Counted from the stretch's first letter, positions 53,348 through 61,781 are shown. The stretch: DNA of 64,000 nt from Streptomyces termitum (GCF_014650175.1 NZ_BMUL01000017.1:62001-126000), one strand, 5' to 3'. A program made the numbers and translations. The notes: generated from the letters alone by a model not told the origin.

Positions 53348-54313
53348 GTGAGCGACGTCCGTAACGTGATCATCATCGGCTCCGGGCCCGCGGGATACAC
53401 CGCCGCGCTCTACACGGCCCGCGCGTCGCTGAACCCGCTGGTCTTCGAAGGCTCCGTCACCTCCGGCGGCGCCCTGATGAACACCACCGAGGTCGAGAAC
53501 TTCCCCGGTTTCCGTGACGGCATCATGGGCCCGGACCTGATGGACAACATGCGGGCCCAGGCCGAGCGCTTCGGTGCCGAGCTGGTCCCGGAGGACGTCG
53601 TCGCCGTGGACCTCAGCGGTGACATCAAGACCGTCACCGACGGCGCCGGCAACGTCCACCGCGCCAAGGCCGTCATCGTCACCACCGGCTCGCAGCACCG
53701 CAAGCTGGGCCTGCCGAACGAGGACACTCTCTCCGGCCGCGGTGTCTCCTGGTGCGCCACCTGCGACGGCTTCTTCTTCAAGGACCAGGACATCGCCGTG
53801 GTCGGCGGCGGCGACACCGCGATCGAGGAGGCCACCTTCCTCTCGCGCTTCGCCAAGTCGGTGACGATCGTCCACCGCCGTGACACCCTGCGCGCCTCCA
53901 AGGCGATGCAGGAGCGCGCCTTCGCCGACCCGAAGATCACCTTCGCCTGGGACAGCGAGGTGACCGAGATCCGCGGCGACCAGAAGCTCAGCGGCGTGCT
54001 CCTGCGCGACACCAAGACGGGCGAGACCCGCGAGCTGCCCGTTACCGGCCTCTTCATCGCCGTGGGCCACGACCCGCGCACCGAGCTGTTCAAGGGCCAG
54101 CTGGACCTGGACGAGGAGGGCTACCTCAAGGTCGCCGCCCCCTCCACCCGCACCAACCTGACGGGCGTCTTCGCCGCCGGCGACGTGGTGGACCACACCT
54201 ACCGCCAGGCGATCACCGCCGCCGGCACCGGCTGCTCCGCCGCCCTCGACGCCGAGCGCTTCCTGGCCGCCCTCGCCGACAGCGAGAAGCAGGCCGAGAC
54301 CGTCGCGGTCTGA
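53348..54313 (+). CDS. trxB: Thioredoxin reductase
   Basis: 321-residue NADPH-dependent flavoenzyme that reduces thioredoxin. It shows the FAD motif GSGPAGYTAALYTARASLNP, the redox-active CATC in SWCATCDGFFFKDQD at about residue 140, the NADPH motif VVGGGDTAIEEATFLSRFA and the C-terminal GVFAAGDVVDHTYRQAITAA. The GTG start at 53348 has GAGGAAGAAA upstream. It precedes trxA by 48 bp and shares the SigR-type promoter, so it should be induced by disulphide stress. Confidence 0.97.
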   Translation: MSDVRNVIIIGSGPAGYTAALYTARASLNPLVFEGSVTSGGALMNTTEVENFPGFRDGIMGPDLMDNMRAQAERFGAELVPEDVVAVDLSGDIKTVTDGAGNVHRAKAVIVTTGSQHRKLGLPNEDTLSGRGVSWCATCDGFFFKDQDIAVVGGGDTAIEEATFLSRFAKSVTIVHRRDTLRASKAMQERAFADPKITFAWDSEVTEIRGDQKLSGVLLRDTKTGETRELPVTGLFIAVGHDPRTELFKGQLDLDEEGYLKVAAPSTRTNLTGVFAAGDVVDHTYRQAITAAGTGCSAALDAERFLAALADSEKQAETVAV

Positions 54314-54361
54314 CCCCGAACTCCCCCACCCACACCCCACGAAGAGCAAGAGGAGGCCGCC

Positions 54362-54694
54362 GTGGCCGGCGCCCTGAAGAACGTGACCGACGCTTCCTTC
54401 AACGAGGACGTCCTCCAGAGCGACAAGCCCGTGCTGGTGGACTTCTGGGCCGCCTGGTGCGGTCCGTGCCGCCAGATCGCCCCGTCGCTGGAGGCCATCG
54501 CCGCCGAGCACGGCGAGATCGAGATCGTGAAGCTCAACATCGACGAGAACCCGGCCACGGCCGCCAAGTACGGCGTCATGTCCATCCCGACGCTGAACGT
54601 GTACCAGAACGGCGAGGTCGTGAAGACGATCGTCGGCGCCAAGCCGAAGGCCGCTATCCTCCGTGACCTGGAGCCCTTCGTCGCCGCCAAGTGA
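54362..54694 (+). CDS. trxA: Thioredoxin
   Basis: 110-residue thioredoxin with the active-site WCGPC in VDFWAAWCGPCRQIAPSLEA and the cis-Pro loop MSIPTLNVYQNGEVVKTIVG. General cytoplasmic disulphide reductant, reduced by the adjacent TrxB. The GTG at 54362 has AGGAGG 5-10 bases upstream. The transcript ends at a hairpin that overlaps a parS site. Confidence 0.97.
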   Translation: MAGALKNVTDASFNEDVLQSDKPVLVDFWAAWCGPCRQIAPSLEAIAAEHGEIEIVKLNIDENPATAAKYGVMSIPTLNVYQNGEVVKTIVGAKPKAAILRDLEPFVAAK

Positions 54695-54703
54695 CGTCCT
54701 CCC

Positions 54704-54717
54704 GTTTCACGTGAAAC
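54704..54717. promoter_or_regulatory. parS site overlapping the trxA terminator
   Basis: Perfect GTTTCACGTGAAAC. Its last three bases are part of the terminator stem that follows. Confidence 0.95.
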
Positions 54718-54745
54718 GGCCCGCCCCTTCCCGGGGCGGGCCGTT
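54715..54745 (+). terminator. trxBA terminator
   Basis: AACGGCCCGCCCC (54715-54727) pairs with GGGGCGGGCCGTT (54733-54745): a 13-bp stem with a 5-base loop and a T-containing 3' side, 20 bp after the trxA stop. Confidence 0.8.
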
Positions 54746-54779
54746 CTCCGTTCCCGGAGGTCCCGGAAGGTTCCCGGAG

Positions 54780-55397
54780 TCACAGGGGGCGGAGCGCCGG
54801 CTCCTTCTGGACCGCGCCGAGCAGCCGGTCCAGCGCCATCTCGACATCCTCCTTCCAGGAGAGCGTCGTCCGCAGCTCCAGCCGCAGCCGGGGGTAGGCG
54901 GGATGGGGCCGGACCGTCTTGAAGCCCACCGCCAGCAGGTGGTCGGCCGGGAGCACACAGGCCGACTCCTTCCAGCGGGCGTCACCGAACGCCTCGATGG
55001 CCTTGAAGCCCCGGCGCAGCACGTCCTTCGCGACCGTCTGCACCAGCACCCGGCCCAGCCCCTGCCCCCGGTACTCGGGCATGATCCAGGCCGTCATCAG
55101 CTGGACGGCATCGGCCGCCACGGGACTGGTGGGAAAGGCCGTCGACCGCGGCACATAGGCCGGGGGAGCGTAGAGCACGTAGCCGGCCGGCACCTCGTCC
55201 ACATAGACGATCCGGCCGCAGGAGCCCCACTCCAGCAGAACGGCGGAGATCCACGCCTCCTTCTCGGCCGCCGGGCGGTCCGCCTTCACGGCGGCCTCTC
55301 CGCTCACCGGATCGAGTTCCCAGAACACACAGGAGCGGCAGCGGTTCGGCAGGTCCGCGAGATTGTCGAGTGTGAGCGGTACGAGCCGACGCCCCAC
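54780..55397 (-). CDS. GNAT family N-acetyltransferase
   Basis: 205 residues from a GTG at 55397 (VGRRLVPLTLDNLADLPNRC) with GAGGGG about 6 bases upstream. A longer in-frame start exists but lacks a ribosome site. Distinctive features are the N-terminal RCRSCVFWELDPVSG, with a possible metal-binding Cys pair, and the GNAT acetyl-CoA loop ITAWIMPEYRGQGLGRVLVQ-like LMTAWIMPEYRGQGLGRVLV at about residues 110-130. It is conserved next to parB in streptomycetes as I recall, without a defined acceptor. It shares the parB transcription direction, 178 bp downstream. Confidence 0.87.
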   Translation of the reverse strand: MGRRLVPLTLDNLADLPNRCRSCVFWELDPVSGEAAVKADRPAAEKEAWISAVLLEWGSCGRIVYVDEVPAGYVLYAPPAYVPRSTAFPTSPVAADAVQLMTAWIMPEYRGQGLGRVLVQTVAKDVLRRGFKAIEAFGDARWKESACVLPADHLLAVGFKTVRPHPAYPRLRLELRTTLSWKEDVEMALDRLLGAVQKEPALRPL

Positions 55398-55499
55398 GGC
55401 TGCCCCTCGCTTCCCCGGCCGCAGAACGGCCGTCGAGCACGGATACGGCTCTCGAAATCGTAGCGATCGGGGCATCGGGACGACACCGCACTCAGGAAA

Positions 55500-55543
55500 A
55501 GGGCGGGCCACGTCCCGGTGACGACCGGAACGCGACCCGCCCT
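55500..55543 (-). terminator. Terminator after parB
   Basis: AGGGCGGG (55500-55507) pairs with CCCGCCCT (55536-55543), with smaller complementary segments inside the loop (TCCCGGT/ACCGGAA region), 33 bp past the parB stop. Confidence 0.6.
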
Positions 55544-55575
55544 CTCTGTCCTGTGCGCCGACGGCGCGGGAGGGG

Positions 55576-56643
55576 CTACTCCGCCCCGTCCTCCTGATCG
55601 GCCTTGAGCCGCTCCATGACCGTGTCCTCACCGGGGGCCAGCGTCGTCAGGATCCGGTCGAGGTCCTCCACCGAGGCGAACTCGACGACGATCTTGCCCT
55701 TCTGCTTCCCCAGGTCGACCTTCACCCGGGTCTCGAAGCGGTCCGAGAGGCGGTGGGCGAGGTGCGAGAAGACCGGCGAGACCCGGGCACCGGCCCGGGG
55801 CGTCTTCGGCTTCACGACGGTGGGCTGCTCGGAGGCCATGACCCGCACGATCTCCTCGACCGAGCGGACGGAGAGGCCCTCCTTCACGATCCGCTGGGCC
55901 AGGTGGTCCTGCGCCTCGGTGTCGTCCACGCCGAGCAGGGCCCGGGCGTGACCGGCCGAGAGGACGCCGGAGGCCACCTTCATCTGGACCGGGCCGGAGA
56001 GCCGCAGCAGGCGCAGCGTGTTGGAGATCTGCGGGCGGGACCGGCCGACCCGGTCGGCGAGCTGGTCCTGCGTGCAGCCGAAGTCCTTGAGGAGCTGCTC
56101 GTAGGCATGCGCCTCCTCGATCGCGTTCAGCTGGGCGCGGTGCAGGTTCTCCAGGAGCGCGTCCAGGAGCATCCGCTCGTCCTCGGTGGCCCGAACGATC
56201 GCGGGGATCCGCTCCAGTCCGGCCGCGGTGCAAGCGCGGAACCGCCGCTCGCCCATGATCAGCTCGTACCGCTCGTCGCCGGTCTTCCGCACGACGACGG
56301 GCTGGAGCAGGCCGACCTCCTTGACGGAGGCGATCAGCTCGGCGAGGGCGTCCTCGTCGAAGATCTCACGCGGCTGCTGCTTGTTGGGCGTGATGGAGCC
56401 GATCGGCAGCTCCGTGAAATAGGCACCGGCCACCGTCGCGGGCTCGGGCTCCGAACCCGGCTCGGCCGGGGTCTCGACCAGGGCCTCGGGCCCGGCCGGG
56501 GCCGCCGCCTGGGGGAAGAGCCGGGCGGCTCCTCCGCCGGGCAGGGTGGAGACGGTGCCGCCCGCAGGCCCCTGCTGGTCCTGGGGGCCGGCGAACAGCG
56601 CGCCGAGCCCCCGCGGCCCCAGTCCCCTACGTCGGTCGCTCAC
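55576..56643 (-). CDS. parB: Chromosome partitioning protein ParB
   Basis: 355-residue centromere-binding CTPase that loads at parS and spreads. The N-terminal CTP-binding/ParB-Srx domain shows ITPNKQQPREIFDEDALAEL and IMGERRFRACTAAGLERIPA. The central HTH has CTQDQLADRVGRSRPQISNT, and the C-terminal dimerisation domain ends the protein (VDLGKQKGKIVVEFASVEDL). The GTG start at 56643 overlaps the parA stop codon (GTGA), so synthesis is coupled. Its target sequence occurs eleven times in this window. Confidence 0.96.
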   Translation of the reverse strand: MSDRRRGLGPRGLGALFAGPQDQQGPAGGTVSTLPGGGAARLFPQAAAPAGPEALVETPAEPGSEPEPATVAGAYFTELPIGSITPNKQQPREIFDEDALAELIASVKEVGLLQPVVVRKTGDERYELIMGERRFRACTAAGLERIPAIVRATEDERMLLDALLENLHRAQLNAIEEAHAYEQLLKDFGCTQDQLADRVGRSRPQISNTLRLLRLSGPVQMKVASGVLSAGHARALLGVDDTEAQDHLAQRIVKEGLSVRSVEEIVRVMASEQPTVVKPKTPRAGARVSPVFSHLAHRLSDRFETRVKVDLGKQKGKIVVEFASVEDLDRILTTLAPGEDTVMERLKADQEDGAE

Positions 56644-57785
56644 TGCATTTCCTCCGCCATGCGCTGGTTGTTCTGGTGCCCCACGCGGCCGTGCTGGTAG
56701 GGCTCGTAATGGACGGCGACGCCCCGGAACGCGATCTCGCGCGCCGCCTCGATGTACGACAGGGCTCCGCTGGAACCGGGGTCGTAGGTGATCACGGTCT
56801 GGCCGTAGCTGGGCGCCTCGGAGATGCGGACGGACCGCGGGATGCTGGTCCGGAGCACCTCCTGCCCGAAGTGGCTGCGGACCTCCTCGGCGACCTGCGA
56901 GGCCAGCCGCGTGCGGCCGTCGTACATGGTCAGCAGGATCGTCGAGACGTGCAGCGTCGGGTTGAGATGGCCACGCACCAGGTCGACGTTCTTGAGGAGC
57001 TGGCCGAGGCCCTCCAGCGCGTAGTACTCGCACTGGATCGGGATGAGCACCTCGGCACCCGCCACCAGGGCGTTCACCGAGAGCAGGCCGAGGGAGGGCG
57101 GGCAGTCGATCAGGACGTAGTCGAGCGGCTGCTCGTACGCCTGGATCGCCCGCTGGAGGCGGCTCTCGCGGGCCACCATCGAGACCAGCTCGATCTCCGC
57201 GCCGGCGAGGTCGATCGTGGCCGGAGCGCAGAAGAGCCCCTCGACGTCGAGGACGGGCTGGACCACCTCGGAGAGCGGCCGGCTGTCGACGAGGACGTCG
57301 TAGATCGAGGGGACGTCGGCGTGGTGGTCGATGCCCAGTGCCGTGGAGGCGTTGCCCTGCGGGTCCAGGTCGATCACGAGGACGCGGGCCCCGTGCAGCG
57401 CCAGGGAGGCGGCGATGTTGACGGTCGTGGTCGTCTTGCCCACGCCGCCCTTCTGGTTGGCCACCACCATGATCCGGGTCTGCTCGGGGCGGGGCAGGCC
57501 CTCCCCGGCACGACCCAGCGCCTCTACGGCCAGCTGGGCAGCACGGCCAATGGGGGTGTCGTCCATCGGGGGCAGCGTTTCACGTGAAACATCTTCCCCC
57601 GCCGATTCGGTTCGGGGACCGGGGACCGGATCGGTCATCGGTCCCGCGATGTTGGCGTCGGACCGCAAGGATTCACTCTCCTCGGCATCAAGCTCGCGAT
57701 GGGGAGAGCCTGCCATGCTTTCGGGGTCCCGAACCAGCGAGGTCGGTGTATCTGTGGGTGAATCCACCTCTGTGGAAAACTCCAT
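56640..57785 (-). CDS. parA: Chromosome partitioning ATPase ParA
   Basis: Walker-type partition ATPase with the deviant Walker A KGGVGKTTTTVNIAASLALH, DLDPQGNASTALGI and DYVLIDCPPSLGLLSVNALV. The N-terminal ~110 residues before MVVANQKGG are polar and poorly conserved, so the start is uncertain. ATG 57785 (MEFSTEVDSP, 381 residues) is used here. ATG 57716 (MAGSPHRELD) and a GTG at 57893 that reads through a parS (FHVKRRSLL) are alternatives. A perfect parS lies inside the gene at 57577-57590. It moves ParB-parS complexes during sporulation and hyphal growth. Operon with parB. Confidence 0.93.
   Translation of the reverse strand: MEFSTEVDSPTDTPTSLVRDPESMAGSPHRELDAEESESLRSDANIAGPMTDPVPGPRTESAGEDVSRETLPPMDDTPIGRAAQLAVEALGRAGEGLPRPEQTRIMVVANQKGGVGKTTTTVNIAASLALHGARVLVIDLDPQGNASTALGIDHHADVPSIYDVLVDSRPLSEVVQPVLDVEGLFCAPATIDLAGAEIELVSMVARESRLQRAIQAYEQPLDYVLIDCPPSLGLLSVNALVAGAEVLIPIQCEYYALEGLGQLLKNVDLVRGHLNPTLHVSTILLTMYDGRTRLASQVAEEVRSHFGQEVLRTSIPRSVRISEAPSYGQTVITYDPGSSGALSYIEAAREIAFRGVAVHYEPYQHGRVGHQNNQRMAEEMQ
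57577..57590. promoter_or_regulatory. parS site inside parA
   Basis: Perfect GTTTCACGTGAAAC within the N-terminal coding part of parA, encoding VSRET. Confidence 0.95.
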
Positions 57786-57877
57786 GACCCTCGCGAGTGG
57801 TTTCGCGCGGGGCTTCCGGTCCCGGGGGGCGGCAGCCGCGCGCCCACGGTTGATGATCCCCTGGAGCAGTGAGCGAC

Positions 57878-57891
57878 GTTTCACGTGAAAC
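57878..57891. promoter_or_regulatory. parS site at the parA 5' end
   Basis: Perfect GTTTCACGTGAAAC about 95 bp upstream of the chosen parA start, so ParB binding here could repress parAB. Confidence 0.95.
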
Positions 57892-57953
57892 ACGATGCCC
57901 CTGCGGCCCTTCCGGGACCGGCCGACACTCCGTGAAAACGGACGAATGCGGCG

Positions 57954-58670
57954 TCAGCGGCGGCGTCGGGTCTTGCTCGTCCGCGCCGCCTTGGCCCGCT
58001 TGGCCGCGAAGCGCACGCCACCCGGGCTCTCGCCGACCTCGACCCGCACCACGGTGGACATCGGATCGACGACGCCCTCGCCCACCTGGAGCACGGAGGT
58101 CTCCACCACACCGAGCTTGGAGAGCGCGGCCCGCGCCCCGTCCAGCTCCTCCTGCGCGGTGTCGCCCTTGAGCAGGAGCATCTCGCCGTAGGGGCGGAGG
58201 AGCGGGACGCCCCAGCCGGCCAGCCGGTCGAGGGGGGCGACGGCGCGGGCGGTCACCACATGGACCGGCGGGACCTTGCCGAGCATCTCCTCCGCACGGC
58301 CCCGGACCACGGTCACGTGGTCGAGACCGAGCAGCTCCACGACCTCCTGGAGGAAGTTGGTCCGGCGGAGCAGCGGCTCCAGGAGCGTGATCTTCAGGTC
58401 CGGGCGGACCAGGGCCAGCGGGATGCCGGGCAGTCCGGCGCCGGAGCCGACGTCGCAGACCGTCACGCCCTCGGGGACAACCTCGGAGAGGACGGCGCAG
58501 TTCAGCAGGTGTCGCTCCCACAGGCGCGGGACCTCGCGGGGGCCGATGAGCCCGCGCTTCACACCGGCGTCCGCGAGCAGCTCGGCGTACCGAACGGCCT
58601 CGGGGAAGTGCTCACCGAAGACCTTCCGTGCCTGCTCGGGCGCCTCGGGGAGCTCCGCTTCCTCCGTCAC
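57954..58670 (-). CDS. rsmG: 16S rRNA (guanine-N7) methyltransferase RsmG
   Basis: 238-residue SAM-dependent methyltransferase (GidB) that methylates G527 (E. coli numbering) of 16S rRNA. The SAM-binding site is VCDVGSGAGLPGIPLALVRP at about residue 72. LLRRTNFLQEVVELLGL and VVTARAVAPLDRLAGWGVPL follow, with a very basic C-terminus (KRAKAARTSKTRRRR). The GTG at 58670 (VTEEAELPEA) is preferred. It lies between parA and jag in the conserved oriC-side order. Loss of this gene gives low-level streptomycin resistance in relatives. Confidence 0.95.
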   Translation of the reverse strand: MTEEAELPEAPEQARKVFGEHFPEAVRYAELLADAGVKRGLIGPREVPRLWERHLLNCAVLSEVVPEGVTVCDVGSGAGLPGIPLALVRPDLKITLLEPLLRRTNFLQEVVELLGLDHVTVVRGRAEEMLGKVPPVHVVTARAVAPLDRLAGWGVPLLRPYGEMLLLKGDTAQEELDGARAALSKLGVVETSVLQVGEGVVDPMSTVVRVEVGESPGGVRFAAKRAKAARTSKTRRRR

Positions 58671-58802
58671 GGGGACCGTCCTTCCGTACCGCACGCGTAC
58701 CGCGCGAGCGCACTGTGGTGGCTGAGTGGCTGGACCCGCGTCCGGCGGGCTGAGCGCCGGTCGGCGGGGGTCCAGTGGCTCAAGTATCAGGCTGACAAAG
58801 AT

Positions 58803-58830
58803 CGGCCCCGTCTGCGAACAGACGGGGCCG
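58803..58830 (-). terminator. Terminator after jag
   Basis: CGGCCCCGTCTG (58803-58814) and CAGACGGGGCCG (58819-58830) form a 12-bp perfect stem with a CGAA loop, followed on the minus strand by ATCTTTGTC. It ends the rpmH-to-jag transcript before rsmG. Confidence 0.8.
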
Positions 58831-58845
58831 ACGCGTGGAGAGGGG

Positions 58846-59355
58846 TCAGGCAGGGAGGACGACGACGAAGCGCTGCGGCTCCTCGCCCTCGGACTCGCTG
58901 CGCAGACCGGCGGCGGCGACCGCGTCGTGCACGACCTTGCGCTCGAACGGGGTCATCGGGTCGAGCTTGACCGGCTGGCCGGTGGACTTGACCTCGTCCG
59001 CCGCCTGGGCGCCGATCTGGGCCAGTTCGGCGCGCTTCTTCGCGCGGAACCCGGCGATGTCGAGCATCAGCCGGCTGCGGTCACCGGTCTCCCGGTGCAC
59101 GGCCAGGCGGGTCAGCTCCTGGAGCGCCTCCAGCACCTCGCCGTCACGGCCCACGAGCTTCTGCAGGTCGCGGCCGGCGGAGTCGCTGATGATCGAGACC
59201 GCGGCCCGGTCCGCCTCGACGTCCATGTCGATGTCGCCGTCGAGGTCGGCGATGTCGAGCAGGCCCTCAAGGTAGTCGGCCGCGATCTCACCCTCCTGCT
59301 CCAGGCGGGTCAGGGTGTCGCCACCCTCGGCGGCGGAGGTGGTGCCTTCCGTCAC
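58846..59355 (-). CDS. jag: Jag/KhpB-type RNA-binding protein (KH and R3H domains)
   Basis: 169 residues from a GTG at 59355. An acidic N-terminus precedes a KH-like domain (AVSIISDSAGRDLQKLVGRD, GEVLEALQELTRLAVHRETG) and a C-terminal R3H domain (LDPMTPFERKVVHDAVAAAG). It lacks the Jag_N domain present in firmicute homologues. RNA-binding proteins of this family affect cell division and small RNA levels elsewhere. Encoded 30 bp downstream of yidC. Confidence 0.93.
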   Translation of the reverse strand: MTEGTTSAAEGGDTLTRLEQEGEIAADYLEGLLDIADLDGDIDMDVEADRAAVSIISDSAGRDLQKLVGRDGEVLEALQELTRLAVHRETGDRSRLMLDIAGFRAKKRAELAQIGAQAADEVKSTGQPVKLDPMTPFERKVVHDAVAAAGLRSESEGEEPQRFVVVLPA

Positions 59356-59385
59356 GGATGGACTCCTTCTAGATACGGGGGACGC

Positions 59386-60684
59386 TTACTTCTTGGAGGA
59401 GGGGTGCTTGGGCCGCTGCTGGCCCTTGCGCTGGCGGGAGCCGCCGGAGCTGGCGCGGCTGCGGCCGCCCTGACCGGAGCCCTTGGCCGGGGTCTCGGGC
59501 TTCTTCTCCAGCGAGGGCTTCGTCTCGGTGTCCTGGGCGTTCTCGCCCGCGGACTCCTCGGCGGTCTCCCGCACCGGCTCGTCGCCCTCGTCGTCGGCCT
59601 TGGCCTGCGGGCCGCCGGACTGACGCTGGGCCTTGGACTGGCGCTTGGGCTGCTGCCGCTTGGGGGCGGCTCCCTCGGCCTCGGCGGCGGCGGTGTCGCT
59701 CTTGAGGACGGTGCCGTCGGCCTGGGCGGCGAAGCCGGCCTTGGCGAGGGCGCCGATGAAGCGGCGCTCGTTCTCGTTGCGGTCGGAGCCCTTGGCGACG
59801 ATGGCCTTGATCACGGCCTTGTGCCTGCGGCTGCGGACCTCACCGTGCTGCGAGACGCTCTTGAGCAGGCGCTGGAGGTAGGAGTCCTGGGCCTTGCTGC
59901 CGGGCGTCGGGTTCTGGTTGATCACGTACATCTGCTGGCCCATGGTCCACACGTTGGTGGTCAGCCAGTAGACGAGGACGCCGACGGGGAAGTTGATGCC
60001 CATGACGGCGAAGATCACCGGGAAGATGTACATGAGCATCTTCTGCTGCTGCATGTACGGGGTCTTCACCGAGAGGTCGACGTTCTTCATCATCAGCTGG
60101 CGCTGGGTGAAGAACTGCGAGGCCGACATCATGATGATCATGATCGCGGTGACGATGCGGACCGAGGTCAGCGAGGCGTCGAGCGCGGCCACCTCGGCGG
60201 CGCTGTCGGTGAACTTCGAGGCGAGCGGGGCGCCGAAGATGTGCGCCTTGCGGGCGCTCTCCAGCAGCGGCTGGTCGATGACGCCGATGACCTTGCCCGA
60301 CGCGATGTTCGACAGCACGTGGTAGAGGGCGAAGAAGAACGGCGACTGGGCGAGGATGGGAAGGCACGAGGAGAGCGGGTTGGTGCCCGTCTCCTTGTAC
60401 AGCTTCATCATCTCTTCGGACTGACGCTGCTTGTCGCTCTTGTAGCGCTCCTGGATCGCCTTCATCTTCGGCTGGAGCGCCTGCATGTTCCGCGTCGACT
60501 TGATCTGCTTCACGAAGAGCGGGATCAGGCAGATACGGATCAGCACCACGAGGGACACGATCGACAGGCCCCAGGCCCAGCCCGTGTCGGGTCCGAAGAT
60601 GGCCCCGTACAGCTTGTGGAACTGGACGATGACCCAGGAAACGGGCCAGGTGATGAAGCTGAACAGACTGGCAATCGTGTCCAC
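59386..60684 (-). CDS. yidC: Membrane protein insertase YidC
   Basis: 432-residue Oxa1/YidC insertase with five helices: SLFSFITWPVSWVIVQFHKL, SIVSLVVLIRICLIPLFVKQ (with the conserved Arg), CLPILAQSPFFFALYHVLSN, then two more. A long charged, Ala/Lys/Gln-rich cytoplasmic tail follows (~residues 285-432, ending QRPKHPSSKK). Such a tail is typical of actinobacteria and may contact ribosomes. It inserts membrane proteins with or without SecYEG. Start GTG 60684, 3 bp after yidD. Confidence 0.96.
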   Translation of the reverse strand: MDTIASLFSFITWPVSWVIVQFHKLYGAIFGPDTGWAWGLSIVSLVVLIRICLIPLFVKQIKSTRNMQALQPKMKAIQERYKSDKQRQSEEMMKLYKETGTNPLSSCLPILAQSPFFFALYHVLSNIASGKVIGVIDQPLLESARKAHIFGAPLASKFTDSAAEVAALDASLTSVRIVTAIMIIMMSASQFFTQRQLMMKNVDLSVKTPYMQQQKMLMYIFPVIFAVMGINFPVGVLVYWLTTNVWTMGQQMYVINQNPTPGSKAQDSYLQRLLKSVSQHGEVRSRRHKAVIKAIVAKGSDRNENERRFIGALAKAGFAAQADGTVLKSDTAAAEAEGAAPKRQQPKRQSKAQRQSGGPQAKADDEGDEPVRETAEESAGENAQDTETKPSLEKKPETPAKGSGQGGRSRASSGGSRQRKGQQRPKHPSSKK

Positions 60685-60687
60685 TAA

Positions 60688-61014
60688 TCAGGCTCCTTGA
60701 GCATTGGGCGAGGTCTCTGCGGCCGGGCTCGTCTCGGCGGAGATCCCGCCCTTGTCGCCACGCAGCGCGTTCCTGAGCATCTCGTGCCACCGAGGACGCC
60801 TGCGCGGGGGGACGTGGTCCACACCCCCGGGCGACCACGGGTTGCACCGCAGGATGCGCCAGGCGGTCAGGGCGATGCCCTTGATCGCGCCATGCCGGTC
60901 TATGGCCGTGAATCCGTAGTGGGAACACGACGGGTAGTACCGGCAGACGGGCCCCAGGAGGGGGCTGATCGTCCACTGGTACAGCTTGATGAGGGCGAGG
61001 AACGGGTACTTCAT
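60688..61014 (-). CDS. yidD: Membrane protein insertion efficiency factor YidD
   Basis: 108 residues: MKYPFLALIKLYQWTISPLL, CRYYPSCSHYGFTAIDRHGA (conserved Cys pair), LTAWRILRCNPWSPGGVDHV, then a charged tail. The start overlaps the rnpA stop by 4 bases (ATGA) and it feeds into yidC, the conserved rnpA-yidD-yidC order. Confidence 0.95.
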   Translation of the reverse strand: MKYPFLALIKLYQWTISPLLGPVCRYYPSCSHYGFTAIDRHGAIKGIALTAWRILRCNPWSPGGVDHVPPRRRPRWHEMLRNALRGDKGGISAETSPAAETSPNAQGA

Positions 61015-61382
61015 CGCGTACCCCCTCCCAGCAGCCGCTGGAGGGCGGCGTCCAGGTCGCGGGCCAGGTGGGCGTGGTCGGCGTCACCGGCTCCGGGCAA
61101 CGCCCGTACGACCACCAGGCTACCGGGGGGCAGCTCGGACAGCCGATCGCGCACGAGGTGCCGCAGTCGCCGCTTCACCTGGTTGCGGACGACGGCTCCG
61201 CCGACGGCCTTGCTCACGACGAAACCCGCACGTGGCGGGGGAGCGATCTCCCCAGGCACGTGCGGGTCCGTGGCACCGCTGCGTAGGTGGACGACGAGGA
61301 GCGGACGACCGGCCCGGCGTCCTCGACGTACCGCGGTTGCGAAGTCCTCGCGCCGCCTCAGCCGATTCTCGGTAGGCAGCAC
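61011..61382 (-). CDS. rnpA: Ribonuclease P protein component
   Basis: 123-residue protein subunit of RNase P, which trims the 5' leader of pre-tRNAs. MLPTENRLRRREDFATAVRR and the RNR motif RNQVKRRLRHLVRDRLSELP are present. GTG start at 61382, 21 bp after rpmH. Overlaps yidD by 4 bases. Confidence 0.95.
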   Translation of the reverse strand: MLPTENRLRRREDFATAVRRGRRAGRPLLVVHLRSGATDPHVPGEIAPPPRAGFVVSKAVGGAVVRNQVKRRLRHLVRDRLSELPPGSLVVVRALPGAGDADHAHLARDLDAALQRLLGGGTR

Positions 61383-61403
61383 GTCATGACCTGTTTAAGC
61401 GGA

Positions 61404-61541
61404 TCAGGCGGACAGGCTCGCGCGACCCTTGGCGCGGCGGTTCGCCAGGATGGCGCGGCCGGCACGGGTACGCATGCGCAGGCGGAAGCCGTGGGTCTTC
61501 GCGCGACGACGGTTGTTCGGCTGGAAGGTGCGCTTGCTCAC
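61404..61541 (-). CDS. rpmH: 50S ribosomal protein L34
   Basis: 45 residues, VSKRTFQPNNRRRAKTHGFR then LRMRTRAGRAILANRRAKGR and ASLSA, the full L34 sequence. GTG start at 61541 with GAGCCCCC upstream. First gene of the rpmH-rnpA-yidD-yidC-jag operon, divergent from dnaA. Confidence 0.97.
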   Translation of the reverse strand: MSKRTFQPNNRRRAKTHGFRLRMRTRAGRAILANRRAKGRASLSA

Positions 61542-61631
61542 TCGGGGGCTCCAGAAATGATTCGGGTGGTGGCGGGACATCGCCTGGCTGTCACCGTGCG
61601 CCCACGAGAAGCTCGCAATACGCCCGAGTGC

Positions 61632-61648
61632 ACCGCTTCGTGATCACA
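61632..61648. promoter_or_regulatory. Inverted repeat in the rpmH/dnaA gap
   Basis: GATCAC (61632-61637) and GTGATC (61643-61648) form a small inverted repeat within the 400-bp divergent promoter region (61542-61941). It is possibly a regulator site. The same region holds the dnaA promoter and its DnaA boxes, and no other gene is apparent. Confidence 0.3.
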
Positions 61649-61760
61649 TAGGGTGATCGTTGCCCATCGGAGGCAGGCGGCAGCAGCCATCGACAACTCG
61701 ACTTCGTTACGGTACGCGGGGTTACGCCATCCGGTCAAACCGACCCGTCGCAGGGGCCCC

Positions 61761-61781
61761 TTGTGCACAGGCTGTGGACAA
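61761..61781. promoter_or_regulatory. Paired DnaA boxes in the dnaA promoter region
   Basis: TTGTGCACA (61761-61769, plus strand, one mismatch) and TGTGGACAA (61773-61781, i.e. perfect TTGTCCACA on the minus strand) face each other with 3 bases between. Two opposed DnaA boxes in the dnaA promoter, used for autoregulation, are known in streptomycetes. Confidence 0.88.

Noticed and set aside
60814..60824. TGGTCCACA as a DnaA box in yidD
   Set aside because: A single isolated mismatch site within a coding region; expected by chance.
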